DNA of 33,229 nt from Acidobacteriota bacterium (GTDB lineage: Bacteria; Acidobacteriota; UBA6911), in NCBI GenBank assembly GCA_031271905.1, contig JAISUT010000038.1:1-33229 (forward strand), read 5' to 3'. This document shows, piece after piece, positions 25,379 through 33,229 of the stretch; the stretch's first letter is position 1, and the number at the start of each line of letters is the position of its first letter. The position numbers and the translations under genes are program-made. The notes below the pieces were generated by a model. That model was not told where the DNA came from. It saw only the letters and a program-made list of their open reading frames with translations, and searched no databases.

Positions 25379-28299
25379 GCTTGACGAGGAAACCCGTTTT
25401 GCAGCACCTGGCGGCGGCGGCTTTGGCGGCGGCGGCGCTGGCGCTGTTTTCATGCGACCTGTTCACCGAGCCGCCGGCCAAGGCCGCGCCTGCGGGCGAC
25501 CTGCGCGTGGAGGTGACGCGGGACGCCGGCGTGTCGAGCTATCCGGGGGAGACCGAGGACAACAACGGCGGGGCGGCGCAGATCAAGCTCAAGGGCTTCC
25601 AGGAGATGGTGCTGCTGGACATCGACGCGGCGCCGCTCGCCGGCCGCGTCATCGAGCGGGCGACGCTGCACCTGAGGGTCGTCTCGCCCGACACCCCGTT
25701 GAAAAGGGTCGGGGTCAGCTCCCTCGCCGCGCCGTTCACCGAAGGGACGGGGCGGTACGCGAAAATCGCCGGCGCCTCGACGTTCCGCTGGCGCGCCTAC
25801 CCCGACGCGCCCTGGCTCGACGGCGACGCATGGGGCTATTCCGACCTGACCCAGGTGATGTTCGGCGAAGGGGGCACCTTCTGGAGCCATGCCGACGCCA
25901 CGCCGCCCGACGCCGAAGGCTGGCAGTCCGTCGAAGTGGACCCGAAAATCCTCGCCGCCCGCGCCGCCGGGCTCAGCGAGGGGTTCGTGCTCTTCGACGA
26001 CACCGGCACGGAGCTGGTCCGCAGCGGGGCGGGCGGCGAGCACGTCACCATCGACACCTTCCCGAACCGCCTGTTCTACAGCCGCGAGCAGAACGCCTCC
26101 TCCGCCCCGTATTTCACCGTGCGCCTCGCGGGGCTGGACGCGGACGCCCGCCCCCCGGCGCCCCCGGAGGACCTCCGCGCCGAGGTCGCCGGACACCCTG
26201 CGGGCGAGGCGACGGTCCGCTGGGAGGCGCCGTCCTGGCGCGACGGGAGGATCATCGGGTTCAGGGTGAAGGTCGATGGCGCGCCGGCGCCGCGCCACAT
26301 GATCCCCGCCCCCGGCTTCGGCGACGCCTCGGCGCGCCAGACGGTCTCGATGCGCCTGCGCGGCCTGGGGCTGAAGCCGGGGCAGGCGACGCGGCTGGAG
26401 GTCGCGGCGGTGGACGAGGCGGGACGGACGGGCGAGGCGGCGGCGCTGACGTTCGCCGTCTCCGCCGAGGCGTTCGCCGCCCCCGCCGGGTTCGGGCAGG
26501 CGGAGGCGCCGCAGGCGGACGAGGCGGCGGCGCCGCAGATCCTGCGGCTGCCCGGCTCGGGGACGGCGACCCTCTCCATCCTGGACGAACTCGACAAGGT
26601 GAGCGCCAAGGGCGAGCTGATCCCGCGCCGCCCCGCCTCCTATTTCGCGTCCAACCACGTTTGGAGCGCGTCCCAGGACCGCATACGCCTCGCGGCGGCG
26701 CGGGGCGAGTTCACCGGGTTCCAAATCCACCTCGCTGGCGACGTCCCCGCGTTGCAGATGCGCCTCGATTGGGCGGAACCCGCCGCGCCCGGGGACGGCG
26801 GCGCGCCGCGCGCCGAGTTCGCGCGCTTCGGCTACATCCCCTCGCCCGCCGGCAACGTCCCCGACCCGGTCATCCCGCTCGCCCCCGGCGCCCGCATGAA
26901 CGTCAAAGGCTCGGCGTCCCTCCTCTGCGAGGTCTTCGTCCCCAAGTCCGCCAAGGCGGGGGTGCGGCGCGGGACGCTGACGCTGTCCTCGGGCGGCGCC
27001 GACGTCTACGCCGCCGAGGTGGAGCTGACCGTCTGGGACTTCGAGCTCCCCGACGCGCTCAGCTTCCTGCCGGAGATGAACTGCTACGGCCTGCCTGAGA
27101 ACGAGCGGGACTACTACCGCATGGCGCACCTGCACCGCACCTACCTCAACCGCGTCCCGTACTCCCACCGGGGCTACGTCAGCGACGGCTGCGCGCCGAA
27201 GTGGGACGCGGCCTCGCGCACGTTCGACTGGTCGGCGTGGGATCGCCGCTACCAAGGCTACTTCGACGGCACGGCGTTCGCCGGGCTGCCGCGCGGCGAG
27301 ACGCCGACGGAGGGGTTCTACCTGCCGCTGTTCGAGAACTTCCCCGCCGACATCTTCACCCAGCACGACGGCGGCCCCTGGGCGGACGAGGCGTTCACCG
27401 CGCAGTACAAGGAGACGTTCCAGGCGGCGGCGCGGGAGTTCGCCCGGCATTTCATCGAGCGCGGCTGGCGCCGGACCGGGTTCCAGTTCTACCTCAACAA
27501 CAAGATGAACTACAAGGAGGACGGCTGGAGCAAGGCCAGCTCCCCGTGGCTGCTGGACGAGCCGGCGAGCTTCCAGGACTTCGACGCGCTGCGGTTCTTC
27601 GGCGAGCTCCTCTGGAAAGGCATGAAGTCGCTGCCTTCGGTCGCGGCATCGTCGGCGGGCGCCCCCATCCGCTTCCGCGCCGACATCTCGCGCCCGCAAT
27701 GGCAGCGGGACGCGCTCGACCGCGTCCTGGGGCTCAACGTCGTCAGCGGCGGCGAGTTCCACCGCTACAACCGCATGATCCGCGACCGCAAGGAGCGGTA
27801 CGGGCAGACGCTCTACACCTACGGGGGGACTTGCGCTCCGGAGGAAGGGGCGTACCAGCCGGTCATCTGGTCGCTGGACGCATGGTCGCTCGGCGCCGAC
27901 GGCATCCTCCCCTGGCAGACGGTCGGCACGGCCGACTCATGGAAGGCGTCCGACGCGCTGGCGCTCTTCTACCCCAAGCCGGAGGGGGCGGGGCAAAACT
28001 TCCCGAGGGTCTCGCCGTCGCTGCGCCTGAAGGGGTATCGGCGAGGGCAGCAGGACGTCGAGTACCTGGTGCTCTTGCAGAAGAAGTTGGGCCTGCCGCG
28101 ACGCGACGTCGAGCGTCTGGTGCGCCAAGAGCTGAACCTCCGGTCGGAGAACCTGGCGGCGTCCGACGAAGACGCCGGGACGCTCCGCTTCGACGCCGTC
28201 TCGGCGCAAGACCTGTGGCTGTTCCGCCGGCGCGTCGCCCGACTCCTGCAGGGGGGGCGGCCTTTGGAGGGCGCCGCGGCGAACGGGGCGGCGCGCTAA
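25375..28299 (+). CDS. Lipoprotein with DUF4091 glycoside-hydrolase-like domain
   Basis: 974 residues. The signal peptide ends in lipobox LFSC (Cys27), so the protein is membrane-anchored. Residues about 40-255 form a beta-sandwich of the DNRLRE/disaggregatase-related kind (IERATLHLRVVSPDTPLKRV). A fibronectin-III-like domain follows (about 260-365: PPEDLRAEVAG through RLEVAAVDEAGRTGEA). From about 430 a large region leads to a C-terminal DUF4091 signature: GADGILPWQTVG, then LFYPKPEGAG and SPSLRLKGYRRGQQDVEYLVLL. DUF4091 proteins are TIM-barrel-like presumed glycosidases; the substrate is unknown. It is translationally coupled to the DUF3108 gene and shares its last bases with the stop of topoisomerase VI subunit A on the other strand. 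Confidence 0.9.
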   Translation: MSLTRKPVLQHLAAAALAAAALALFSCDLFTEPPAKAAPAGDLRVEVTRDAGVSSYPGETEDNNGGAAQIKLKGFQEMVLLDIDAAPLAGRVIERATLHLRVVSPDTPLKRVGVSSLAAPFTEGTGRYAKIAGASTFRWRAYPDAPWLDGDAWGYSDLTQVMFGEGGTFWSHADATPPDAEGWQSVEVDPKILAARAAGLSEGFVLFDDTGTELVRSGAGGEHVTIDTFPNRLFYSREQNASSAPYFTVRLAGLDADARPPAPPEDLRAEVAGHPAGEATVRWEAPSWRDGRIIGFRVKVDGAPAPRHMIPAPGFGDASARQTVSMRLRGLGLKPGQATRLEVAAVDEAGRTGEAAALTFAVSAEAFAAPAGFGQAEAPQADEAAAPQILRLPGSGTATLSILDELDKVSAKGELIPRRPASYFASNHVWSASQDRIRLAAARGEFTGFQIHLAGDVPALQMRLDWAEPAAPGDGGAPRAEFARFGYIPSPAGNVPDPVIPLAPGARMNVKGSASLLCEVFVPKSAKAGVRRGTLTLSSGGADVYAAEVELTVWDFELPDALSFLPEMNCYGLPENERDYYRMAHLHRTYLNRVPYSHRGYVSDGCAPKWDAASRTFDWSAWDRRYQGYFDGTAFAGLPRGETPTEGFYLPLFENFPADIFTQHDGGPWADEAFTAQYKETFQAAAREFARHFIERGWRRTGFQFYLNNKMNYKEDGWSKASSPWLLDEPASFQDFDALRFFGELLWKGMKSLPSVAASSAGAPIRFRADISRPQWQRDALDRVLGLNVVSGGEFHRYNRMIRDRKERYGQTLYTYGGTCAPEEGAYQPVIWSLDAWSLGADGILPWQTVGTADSWKASDALALFYPKPEGAGQNFPRVSPSLRLKGYRRGQQDVEYLVLLQKKLGLPRRDVERLVRQELNLRSENLAASDEDAGTLRFDAVSAQDLWLFRRRVARLLQGGRPLEGAAANGAAR

Positions 28300-29420
28300 G
28301 GCAGGAAGCGCTCCGGGTGCGCCAGCTTCTCGGGCAGGTAGGTGTCGATGACGTAGTTCAGCCCGTGCTTGGCCAACGCCTGCTGCTCGGCGCGCACCCC
28401 CATCTTCAGCATCTGCTCTATCGCCCGTATCCACGGCTTGTAGTGCTTGATGAACGGGTCGTTCTTGATGGCGTCCTTGGCCCGCTTCACGTCCACGTCC
28501 TTGAGCGGGTGGGTGGGGAGCTTGTAGTCCAGCACGTCCTGCGGCGTGATGCCCAGGAACGTCGCCTGCGGCACGCAGAAGAACTCGTTCAGGTGCGCCG
28601 CGTTGCCCGAGCCGACCTTCAGCGTCCGGTAGATGTTGGTGATGCCGTAGGGGTCGCCGTCCACGAAGACGTACACGGGGATCTTCTTGAAGTCGGCCAG
28701 GCGCCGCACGAAGCGCCGGCAAGCCCGCGTCGGCACCCCGCCCATGCTGACCAGGATGCAGTTGGCCTTCTTCCAGTAGTTGTGCTTCACCAGGCGCTGG
28801 AACATGCCCGCCGTCTCGATGGCCAGGATGAAGTCGGCGTCGGTCTCGAACCGCAACTGCTCCACCGAGATGGGGACGCTGTAGGCGCCCGAGCCGAACT
28901 TGGTGCAGTCGATGCGCAGGGTCTGCCCCGTGTCGCGGTCGTGGTCGATGACGAAGAGCTTGCCCGCCACGTCCCCGCCTTTTTCCTCCGGGACGAAGCC
29001 GAGCTGTTCGCGGTTGACGCTGAAATACGCCTCCACGTCGTCCATCACCGTGTCGGACTCGGGCTGCTCGTGGAAGCGCGCCTCCTCCCAGTTCTTGGAG
29101 ACGTAGTACGCCTCCCTCTTGGTGGCGATGTCGTCGTTCTCCACCAGCTCCTTGGACAGCGCGATCATCCGCAGGGTCTGGGCGAAGGTCTTGACCGTGT
29201 TCACGGTCAGGGTGCGCTCCTTCTTCCTCCCCGCCATCTCGAAAAAGCCGCGCTGCGGCTGGTAGCGGACGTTCGCCAGCGAGCGCACCGGCAGCCTCAT
29301 CGTCGGCTTCTTGTGCGCCATGATCTTGCCGTGGATGTCGGCGGCGGAGGTTTTGATCGCCTCCAAGACCTGCCTGTTGGACGCCGGGGCGTCCTTCTCG
29401 GTTTCGGTTTTTTTAGCCAT
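28296..29420 (-). CDS. top6A: DNA topoisomerase VI subunit A (Spo11-like)
   Basis: A 374-residue type IIB topoisomerase cleavage subunit, close to archaeal length (about 370-390). The winged-helix domain contains the catalytic tyrosine motif KREAYYVSKNW (Tyr105/106; the second Tyr aligns with the Spo11 catalytic residue). The Toprim domain has the metal-binding Glu202 (LAIETAGMFQRL) and FVDGDPYGI (Asp254, Asp256). The ending LPEKLAHPERFLP is intact. It follows subunit B with 15 bp between and should form an A2B2 enzyme that relaxes or decatenates DNA by ATP-dependent double-strand passage. All key residues are present, so it looks functional. Confidence 0.95.
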   Translation of the reverse strand: MAKKTETEKDAPASNRQVLEAIKTSAADIHGKIMAHKKPTMRLPVRSLANVRYQPQRGFFEMAGRKKERTLTVNTVKTFAQTLRMIALSKELVENDDIATKREAYYVSKNWEEARFHEQPESDTVMDDVEAYFSVNREQLGFVPEEKGGDVAGKLFVIDHDRDTGQTLRIDCTKFGSGAYSVPISVEQLRFETDADFILAIETAGMFQRLVKHNYWKKANCILVSMGGVPTRACRRFVRRLADFKKIPVYVFVDGDPYGITNIYRTLKVGSGNAAHLNEFFCVPQATFLGITPQDVLDYKLPTHPLKDVDVKRAKDAIKNDPFIKHYKPWIRAIEQMLKMGVRAEQQALAKHGLNYVIDTYLPEKLAHPERFLP

Positions 29421-29435
29421 GCCTGTCTTCCCTCG

Positions 29436-31070
29436 TCATTTCTCCCCGCGGGCGCGGCTGCGCTCGAGCACGTCCACCAGCCTCGCCACCAGCTCCGCCT
29501 CCCCCTCGGCGGAAAGCCCCAGTATCTCGCGCAGGGCGATGCCGATGTGCGGGATGTACTTCTCGATGTACGACTTCTTCTTCTCCTCGTCCAAGGCGCG
29601 GCGGTGGGCGCGGATGTGCGTCGCCAGCTTGCGGCCGCACTCCTGCAACGCCAGGCGCAGCTCCTTCATGATCTCGGGATAGGCCGCCACGGCCTCCTTG
29701 CTCTCCGAGGTGAAGGGCACCCAGACCGAGGCGATGTGGACGAAGATCGCCGCCGGGCCGGTCGGCAGCGCCCCCTTGGACTGCCCGAGGCCGTAGCTGC
29801 GCCAGTCGATGCCCAGCACCGCCTTGGAGATGGCGCACGCCGACTGCTGGTATTGCAACGGCACGCGGTTGGCGAAGCGGAGCAGGTCCACCAGCTCGTC
29901 CCCCGGCATGTCGCCGCCGTACGCCAGCCCCACCTCGACCTGGAACGGGTTGCCCCGGTAGACGGACGGGGCGCGGGTGACGGCGGTGTGGAAGTCGGCG
30001 GGGATCTCCTTGCGCAAACCTGCCAATATCTGCTCCTCGCCGATGGGCGAAAGGCAGTTGGTGGCGGGGCTCATGATCTTGATGGCGTTGATCGCCTTGA
30101 AAAGCCGCTCCGCCTCGTTCACGGCGATGGAGTGGGGGTTGGCCTTCAGGCTCAGGCCGGCGGCGGAGCAGATGTCCTCGGCGACGCGGGCGCTGACGCG
30201 CGAGAAATCGTTCTGCAGGGCGAGGGAGATGTGCTTGGCGGAGGTCTCCTTCATCATGCCGATCAGCACCCCCAGCTCGACGCCGTAAGGGTGCGGTTTG
30301 ATCTCCTTGGGCTCCGGCGGCAGCGTCTCCGAGCCGCGCCGCAAGTGCAGGGGCGCCTCCGCGTCGGGGGTCGTGAAGAAGATCTCGCAGTGCGGGTTGG
30401 CGATGGCGGTCTGGCGCACGTAGTCGTCTACAGAGTGCCGCCCCTTCTTGTAGGTGCCGGTCAGCTCGATCTCGACCCGCGTGCCGTGCGGCGGCGCCCA
30501 TTCGACGACCTTGTCGGTGATGACCTGCGGCACGTTCTTGCGCGTGTCGATCTGGATCTCGTAATAGTGCGCCGGATGCCCGGAACCGGTGCGCGAGGTG
30601 ACGGCCACCGACTTGCCCGTGGTGAGCAGCCCGTACATCCCCGCCGCCGAGATGCCTATCCCCTGCTGGCCGCGCGCCTGCTTGCGGGTGTGGAACTTGG
30701 AGCCGTACAGGAGCTTGCCGAACACCTTGGGGATCTGCGCCTTGACGATGCCGGGGCCGTTGTCCTCGACCGCGATGCGGAAGCGGTCTTCGCCGAGCTG
30801 CCGTATCTCCACCCGGACGGAGGGCAGGATGCCCGCCTCCTCGCAGGCGTCCAGGGAGTTGTCCACGGCCTCCTTGACGGCGGTCAGGAGCGCCTTCTGG
30901 GGGTTGTCGAAGCCGAGCAGGTGCCGGTTCTTGCTGAAGAACTCCGAGACCGAGATCTCGCGCTGGCGCGCCGCCATGCTCTCGGCGGTCTGGCGGCCGC
31001 CCGCAGCCTTGCCGGATTGTGCATCAGTCGCCACGCCCCACCCCCTTTCCAAACCTTCCCGAAACGACAT
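29436..31070 (-). CDS. top6B: DNA topoisomerase VI subunit B (GHKL ATPase)
   Basis: A 544-residue ATPase subunit, near the usual archaeal length. GHKL motifs: N box [11 protein letters not shown] (66-76), G1 VEDNGPGI (101-108) and G2 [12 protein letters not shown] (133-144). The helix-two-turn-helix region ([17 protein letters not shown] then [13 protein letters not shown]) and the transducer with its switch-lysine motif [10 protein letters not shown] are present. ATP binding closes the B dimer and drives strand passage by subunit A, encoded next. An alternative GTG start at 31034 has AAGGGGG 6 nt upstream and would remove 12 residues; the ATG at 31070 lacks a good site. The enzyme is common in archaea and plants but sporadic in bacteria. 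Confidence 0.95.
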   Translation of the reverse strand: MSFREGLERGWGVATDAQSGKAAGGRQTAESMAARQREISVSEFFSKNRHLLGFDNPQKALLTAVKEAVDNSLDACEEAGILPSVRVEIRQLGEDRFRIAVEDNGPGIVKAQIPKVFGKLLYGSKFHTRKQARGQQGIGISAAGMYGLLTTGKSVAVTSRTGSGHPAHYYEIQIDTRKNVPQVITDKVVEWAPPHGTRVEIELTGTYKKGRHSVDDYVRQTAIANPHCEIFFTTPDAEAPLHLRRGSETLPPEPKEIKPHPYGVELGVLIGMMKETSAKHISLALQNDFSRVSARVAEDICSAAGLSLKANPHSIAVNEAERLFKAINAIKIMSPATNCLSPIGEEQILAGLRKEIPADFHTAVTRAPSVYRGNPFQVEVGLAYGGDMPGDELVDLLRFANRVPLQYQQSACAISKAVLGIDWRSYGLGQSKGALPTGPAAIFVHIASVWVPFTSESKEAVAAYPEIMKELRLALQECGRKLATHIRAHRRALDEEKKKSYIEKYIPHIGIALREILGLSAEGEAELVARLVDVLERSRARGEK

Positions 31071-31092
31071 CCGTTAAAATGCAAAACGCCAA

Positions 31093-31121
31093 ATATTAGG
31101 GAATCGGGCTCCCGGATGCAA
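31093..31121 (-). promoter_or_regulatory. Candidate promoter of the topoisomerase VI operon
   Basis: The minus strand has TTGCAT (31116-31121), a 17-bp spacer and TAATAT (31093-31098), in a locally AT-richer patch. It would give a leader of roughly 15 nt to the ATG or 50 nt to the GTG start. Both hexamers are imperfect. Confidence 0.4.
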
Positions 31122-31299
31122 CCGCGAAGGTGAACAAAATGTGAAAACCCCGGGGGCGCGGGGGGCGCGGCCCCGAAGTGCGGCGATGTTTTCGGTTCCT
31201 TTTCGACGCCCCGATCTGCTATCGTGCCCCTGTCGTCGCGTGGCGGCGGCAGGGGGGATTTCCGGGGGAGGCCCGGACCGAGCGGGAAGGAGGCGTTGC

Positions 31300-32586
31300 G
31301 TGGGGACATTCGGCAAGGAAGAGGCGCTGCCCAAGGGCGAGCAGTACGGGTTCACTTCCGACGGCAGGAAGGTCGTGTACGAGATCGAGGTCGGGCCGTC
31401 GGACGACCTCGGATTCCAGCGGCTGTACCGGCATGTGAAGCGCGTCTGCGAGGACTACAAGGCGCCGGAGAGGATCGACCCGCGCAGCTTCGACGCGGCG
31501 AAGTTCGCGCTGGAGTGCGCCTCGGGCGGGCGCAATACGCTGCTTTTCGACGACCTGGGCAGGCCCTCGGTCATGGTGCGCATCCCGCGCTTCAATTGGT
31601 CGGACGTGGTGGCGGGGGGCGAGGACAAGCCCTGCTCCGCATTCGTCGTGGGCGGCAGGGTCCTGGACTCCGTCTACATCAGCAAATACCCGAACGTCAT
31701 CGAGGACGGGCGCGCCTACTCGCTGCCGGGGCGCGACCCGGCGCACACCGTCACCATCGACGACGCGCGCGAGGCGTGCGCCCGCAAGGGGAGGGGCTGG
31801 CACCTGTTCACCAACGCCGAGTGGTGCGCCCTCGCGCACTGGTGCATGAAAAACGGCACGGTGCCGCGCGGCAACTCGAACTTCGGCCTCGCCGACAAGA
31901 ACGAGCACGAGCGCGGCGTCCTCTCGCCGGAGAACGAGCTGAGCGCCACCCCGTCGTCAAGGACGCTGACCGGCTCCGGGCCCGACTCCTGGAACCACGA
32001 CTTCGGCCCCTTCGGCGTCACCGACCTGAACGGCAACGTCTGGGACTGGGTGGCGGGGGCGCGCGTCATGGACGGCGAGATCCAGATCATCCCCGACAAC
32101 GACAGCGCGCTGAACGTGGACGAGGGGACGGACAGCCCCTGCTGGCGGGCGGTCAACACCAAGGGGGAGCTGGTCGCGCCCGGCAGCCCGGACACCTATA
32201 AATACGACGGCGTGACGCCGGGGGTCGATACGCAGAAGGTCGTCATCGTCCCCGGCGGCGTGAAGCTCAGCACCAGGCTGGAGCTGCCGCAGTACACCGG
32301 CCCGATGACGCCGGATGCGGACTACGCCTACGCCTACACCATGTTCAAGGACACGCTGGCAGACACGCCGCCCCACATCCTCCTGAAGGAGCTGGGGCTG
32401 TTCCCCGTGGACCACCCCGCGAGCGACGGCCTCTTCTTCATCAAGAACTACGGCGAGCGGCCGCTCGCGCGCGGCGGCTCCTGGTGGGACAAGTCCCCCG
32501 GCTGGCTGTGGGACCTGTATTTCCGCGAGTTGAAGGACTTCATCTTCCCCGACATCGGCCTGCGCGCCTCGTATGTCGAGCTGTGA
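31300..32586 (+). CDS. SUMF1 / C-type-lectin-fold protein, probably a non-catalytic binding protein
   Basis: A 428-residue protein from a GTG with GGAAGGAGG 6 nt upstream; the open frame before it is arginine/glycine-rich noise. The formylglycine-generating-enzyme fold is seen in RGWHLFTNAEWCALAHWCMK, VPRGNSNFG, DLNGNVWDWVAGARV, DGEIQIIPDN and the end RPLARGGSWWD...GLRASY. True enzymes have two active-site cysteines after GGSW; here that stretch is Trp/Asp-rich and has none. The VPRGNSN...GEIQIIPDN arrangement resembles tail-fibre and diversity-generating-retroelement target proteins, in which this fold binds ligands. No reverse transcriptase or template repeat lies in the window. No signal peptide is visible. 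A Uma2 gene follows by 152 bp. Confidence 0.85.
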   Translation: MGTFGKEEALPKGEQYGFTSDGRKVVYEIEVGPSDDLGFQRLYRHVKRVCEDYKAPERIDPRSFDAAKFALECASGGRNTLLFDDLGRPSVMVRIPRFNWSDVVAGGEDKPCSAFVVGGRVLDSVYISKYPNVIEDGRAYSLPGRDPAHTVTIDDAREACARKGRGWHLFTNAEWCALAHWCMKNGTVPRGNSNFGLADKNEHERGVLSPENELSATPSSRTLTGSGPDSWNHDFGPFGVTDLNGNVWDWVAGARVMDGEIQIIPDNDSALNVDEGTDSPCWRAVNTKGELVAPGSPDTYKYDGVTPGVDTQKVVIVPGGVKLSTRLELPQYTGPMTPDADYAYAYTMFKDTLADTPPHILLKELGLFPVDHPASDGLFFIKNYGERPLARGGSWWDKSPGWLWDLYFRELKDFIFPDIGLRASYVEL

Positions 32587-32630
32587 ACCGGTGCGGCGCC
32601 AAGGGCGGGACGGTCGCGCCGCGCCCGCCT

Positions 32631-32656
32631 TGCCGCCTCCGTCGGCGGAGGGGGCG
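32631..32656 (+). other. Hairpin after the SUMF1-fold gene
   Basis: CCTCCG and CGGAGG enclose TCGG (with an alternative CCGCC/GGCGG pairing) about 50 bp after the stop. No T-run follows. A -10-like TAAAAT (32663-32668) comes next, without a clear -35. Confidence 0.3.
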
Positions 32657-32738
32657 ATGTGGTAAAATCCCCGTGTCCGCGATCCCGGACGAGGATTCCG
32701 CAAGGGTCAAGGGTAAAGACAAAGGGAGGGGTGACGCC

Positions 32739-33229
32739 ATGCCGCTGCCGCGAAGAGAACAGCGATACACCTACGCCGACTACTGCACATGGAATGACGG
32801 CGAGCGCTGGGAGCTGATCGACGGCGCGCCTTATCTGATGTCGCCCGCACCGGGGCGCAGGCACCAGGAAATCAGCGGCGAACTGTTCGCCCAACTGCAC
32901 AATTTCCTCGAAGGCAAGCCCTGCAAGGTTTACATCGCGCCGTTCGACGTCCGCCTGGACGCCGGCGGGGAGGACGACACGGTCTGCCAGCCCGACATCA
33001 TCGTCGTGTGCGACACGTCCAAGCTGGACGAGAAGGGCTGCAAGGGCGCGCCCGACCTGGCCGTCGAAGTCCTCTCCCCCTCCTCCACCCGCATGGACGG
33101 CGTGGTCAAGCTCGAGAAATACCGCGAGGCGGGGGTGCGCGAATACTGGATCGTCTCGCCGGACGCGCGCGGCGTGCAGGCCTTCCTGCTGGACGGCGGG
33201 CGCTATTACGTGGCCGTCTACACGGACCA
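32739..33229 (+). CDS. Uma2-family (DUF820) putative restriction-like nuclease, 3' end outside window
   Basis: About 163 residues are visible, starting MPLPRREQRYTYADYCTW; GGGAGGGG stands about 8 nt before the ATG. The PD-(D/E)XK core is present: ERWELIDGAPYLMSPAPGRR, QPDIIVVCD (Asp), APDLAVEVLSPSS (Glu) and KLEKYREAGVREYWIV (Lys). Only the last C-terminal residues are missing. Uma2 proteins are abundant in Cyanobacteria, Planctomycetes and similar groups; their biological role is poorly known. The frame reaches the window edge intact. Confidence 0.92.
   Translation, partial: MPLPRREQRYTYADYCTWNDGERWELIDGAPYLMSPAPGRRHQEISGELFAQLHNFLEGKPCKVYIAPFDVRLDAGGEDDTVCQPDIIVVCDTSKLDEKGCKGAPDLAVEVLSPSSTRMDGVVKLEKYREAGVREYWIVSPDARGVQAFLLDGGRYYVAVYTD

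Noticed and set aside
25450-27762. Minus-strand open frame (about 770 codons) opposite the DUF4091 lipoprotein
   Set aside because: Arg/Val/Ala-rich composition and no domain; the plus-strand gene is clear.
27201-31133. Plus-strand open frame of about 1310 codons across the end of the DUF4091 gene and both topoisomerase VI genes
   Set aside because: It runs out of frame with the DUF4091 gene and antisense to two intact enzymes; its composition is that of a shadow.
31300-32586. True formylglycine-generating enzyme (sulfatase activator)
   Set aside because: The two active-site cysteines after GGSW are absent and no sulfatase gene is nearby.

Overview
This is a very GC-rich bacterial chromosomal segment. 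Most genes are on the minus strand. Bacterial marks are a ribosomal protein L28 gene, a long RelA/SpoT protein, an ECF sigma factor and a cobalamin riboswitch. A large repeat adhesin, two lipoproteins and several exported proteins point to a two-membrane envelope. Low-potential iron-sulfur enzymes suggest an anaerobic lifestyle. Exported glycosidases, a FecR-type anti-sigma, SUMF1-fold and Uma2 proteins, and topoisomerase VI fit PVC-type lineages (Lentisphaerota, Kiritimatiellota, Planctomycetota) or similar groups, but the window does not settle the taxon.

Layout. Positions 1-3207 (minus) hold a large repeat adhesin whose 3' end lies outside the window. Upstream of it is a lipoprotein GH3 beta-glucosidase (3406-5709). 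Next is a four-gene minus-strand operon (5956-10012) behind a cobalamin riboswitch: an exported anchored protein, a membrane polyferredoxin, a 2-hydroxyacyl-CoA dehydratase/double-cubane protein and its BadF/HgdC-type ATPase activator. The divergent rpmB follows, then a bifunctional Rel. Positions 13235-20659 (minus) read as an ECF sigma factor, a zinc-finger/FecR anti-sigma with a long C-terminal part, and two ABC ATPase-permease pairs. Then come an exported MetX-like hydrolase, a PiT phosphate transporter and a GT4 glycosyltransferase. On the plus strand, a DUF3108 protein is translationally coupled to a large DUF4091 lipoprotein. Topoisomerase VI (B then A, minus) meets that lipoprotein tail to tail. 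The right end has a SUMF1-fold, probably non-catalytic protein and a partial Uma2 nuclease.

Most worth a second look: (1) the B12-riboswitch operon, which joins a membrane ferredoxin to an ATP-driven reductase pair and looks like a B12-controlled low-potential electron system; (2) the adhesin leader, which resembles a shrunken DASS (CitT-type) permease, including the segment now serving as the signal peptide; (3) a roughly 121-bp repeat with terminal and internal inverted repeats, present as two full copies and one half copy; (4) a complete bacterial topoisomerase VI operon; (5) the sigma/anti-sigma unit upstream of a double ABC exporter.

Long arginine-, alanine- and proline-rich open frames opposite the real genes are high-GC shadows and were left out. 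No tRNA, rRNA, CRISPR array, transposase or reverse transcriptase was seen.
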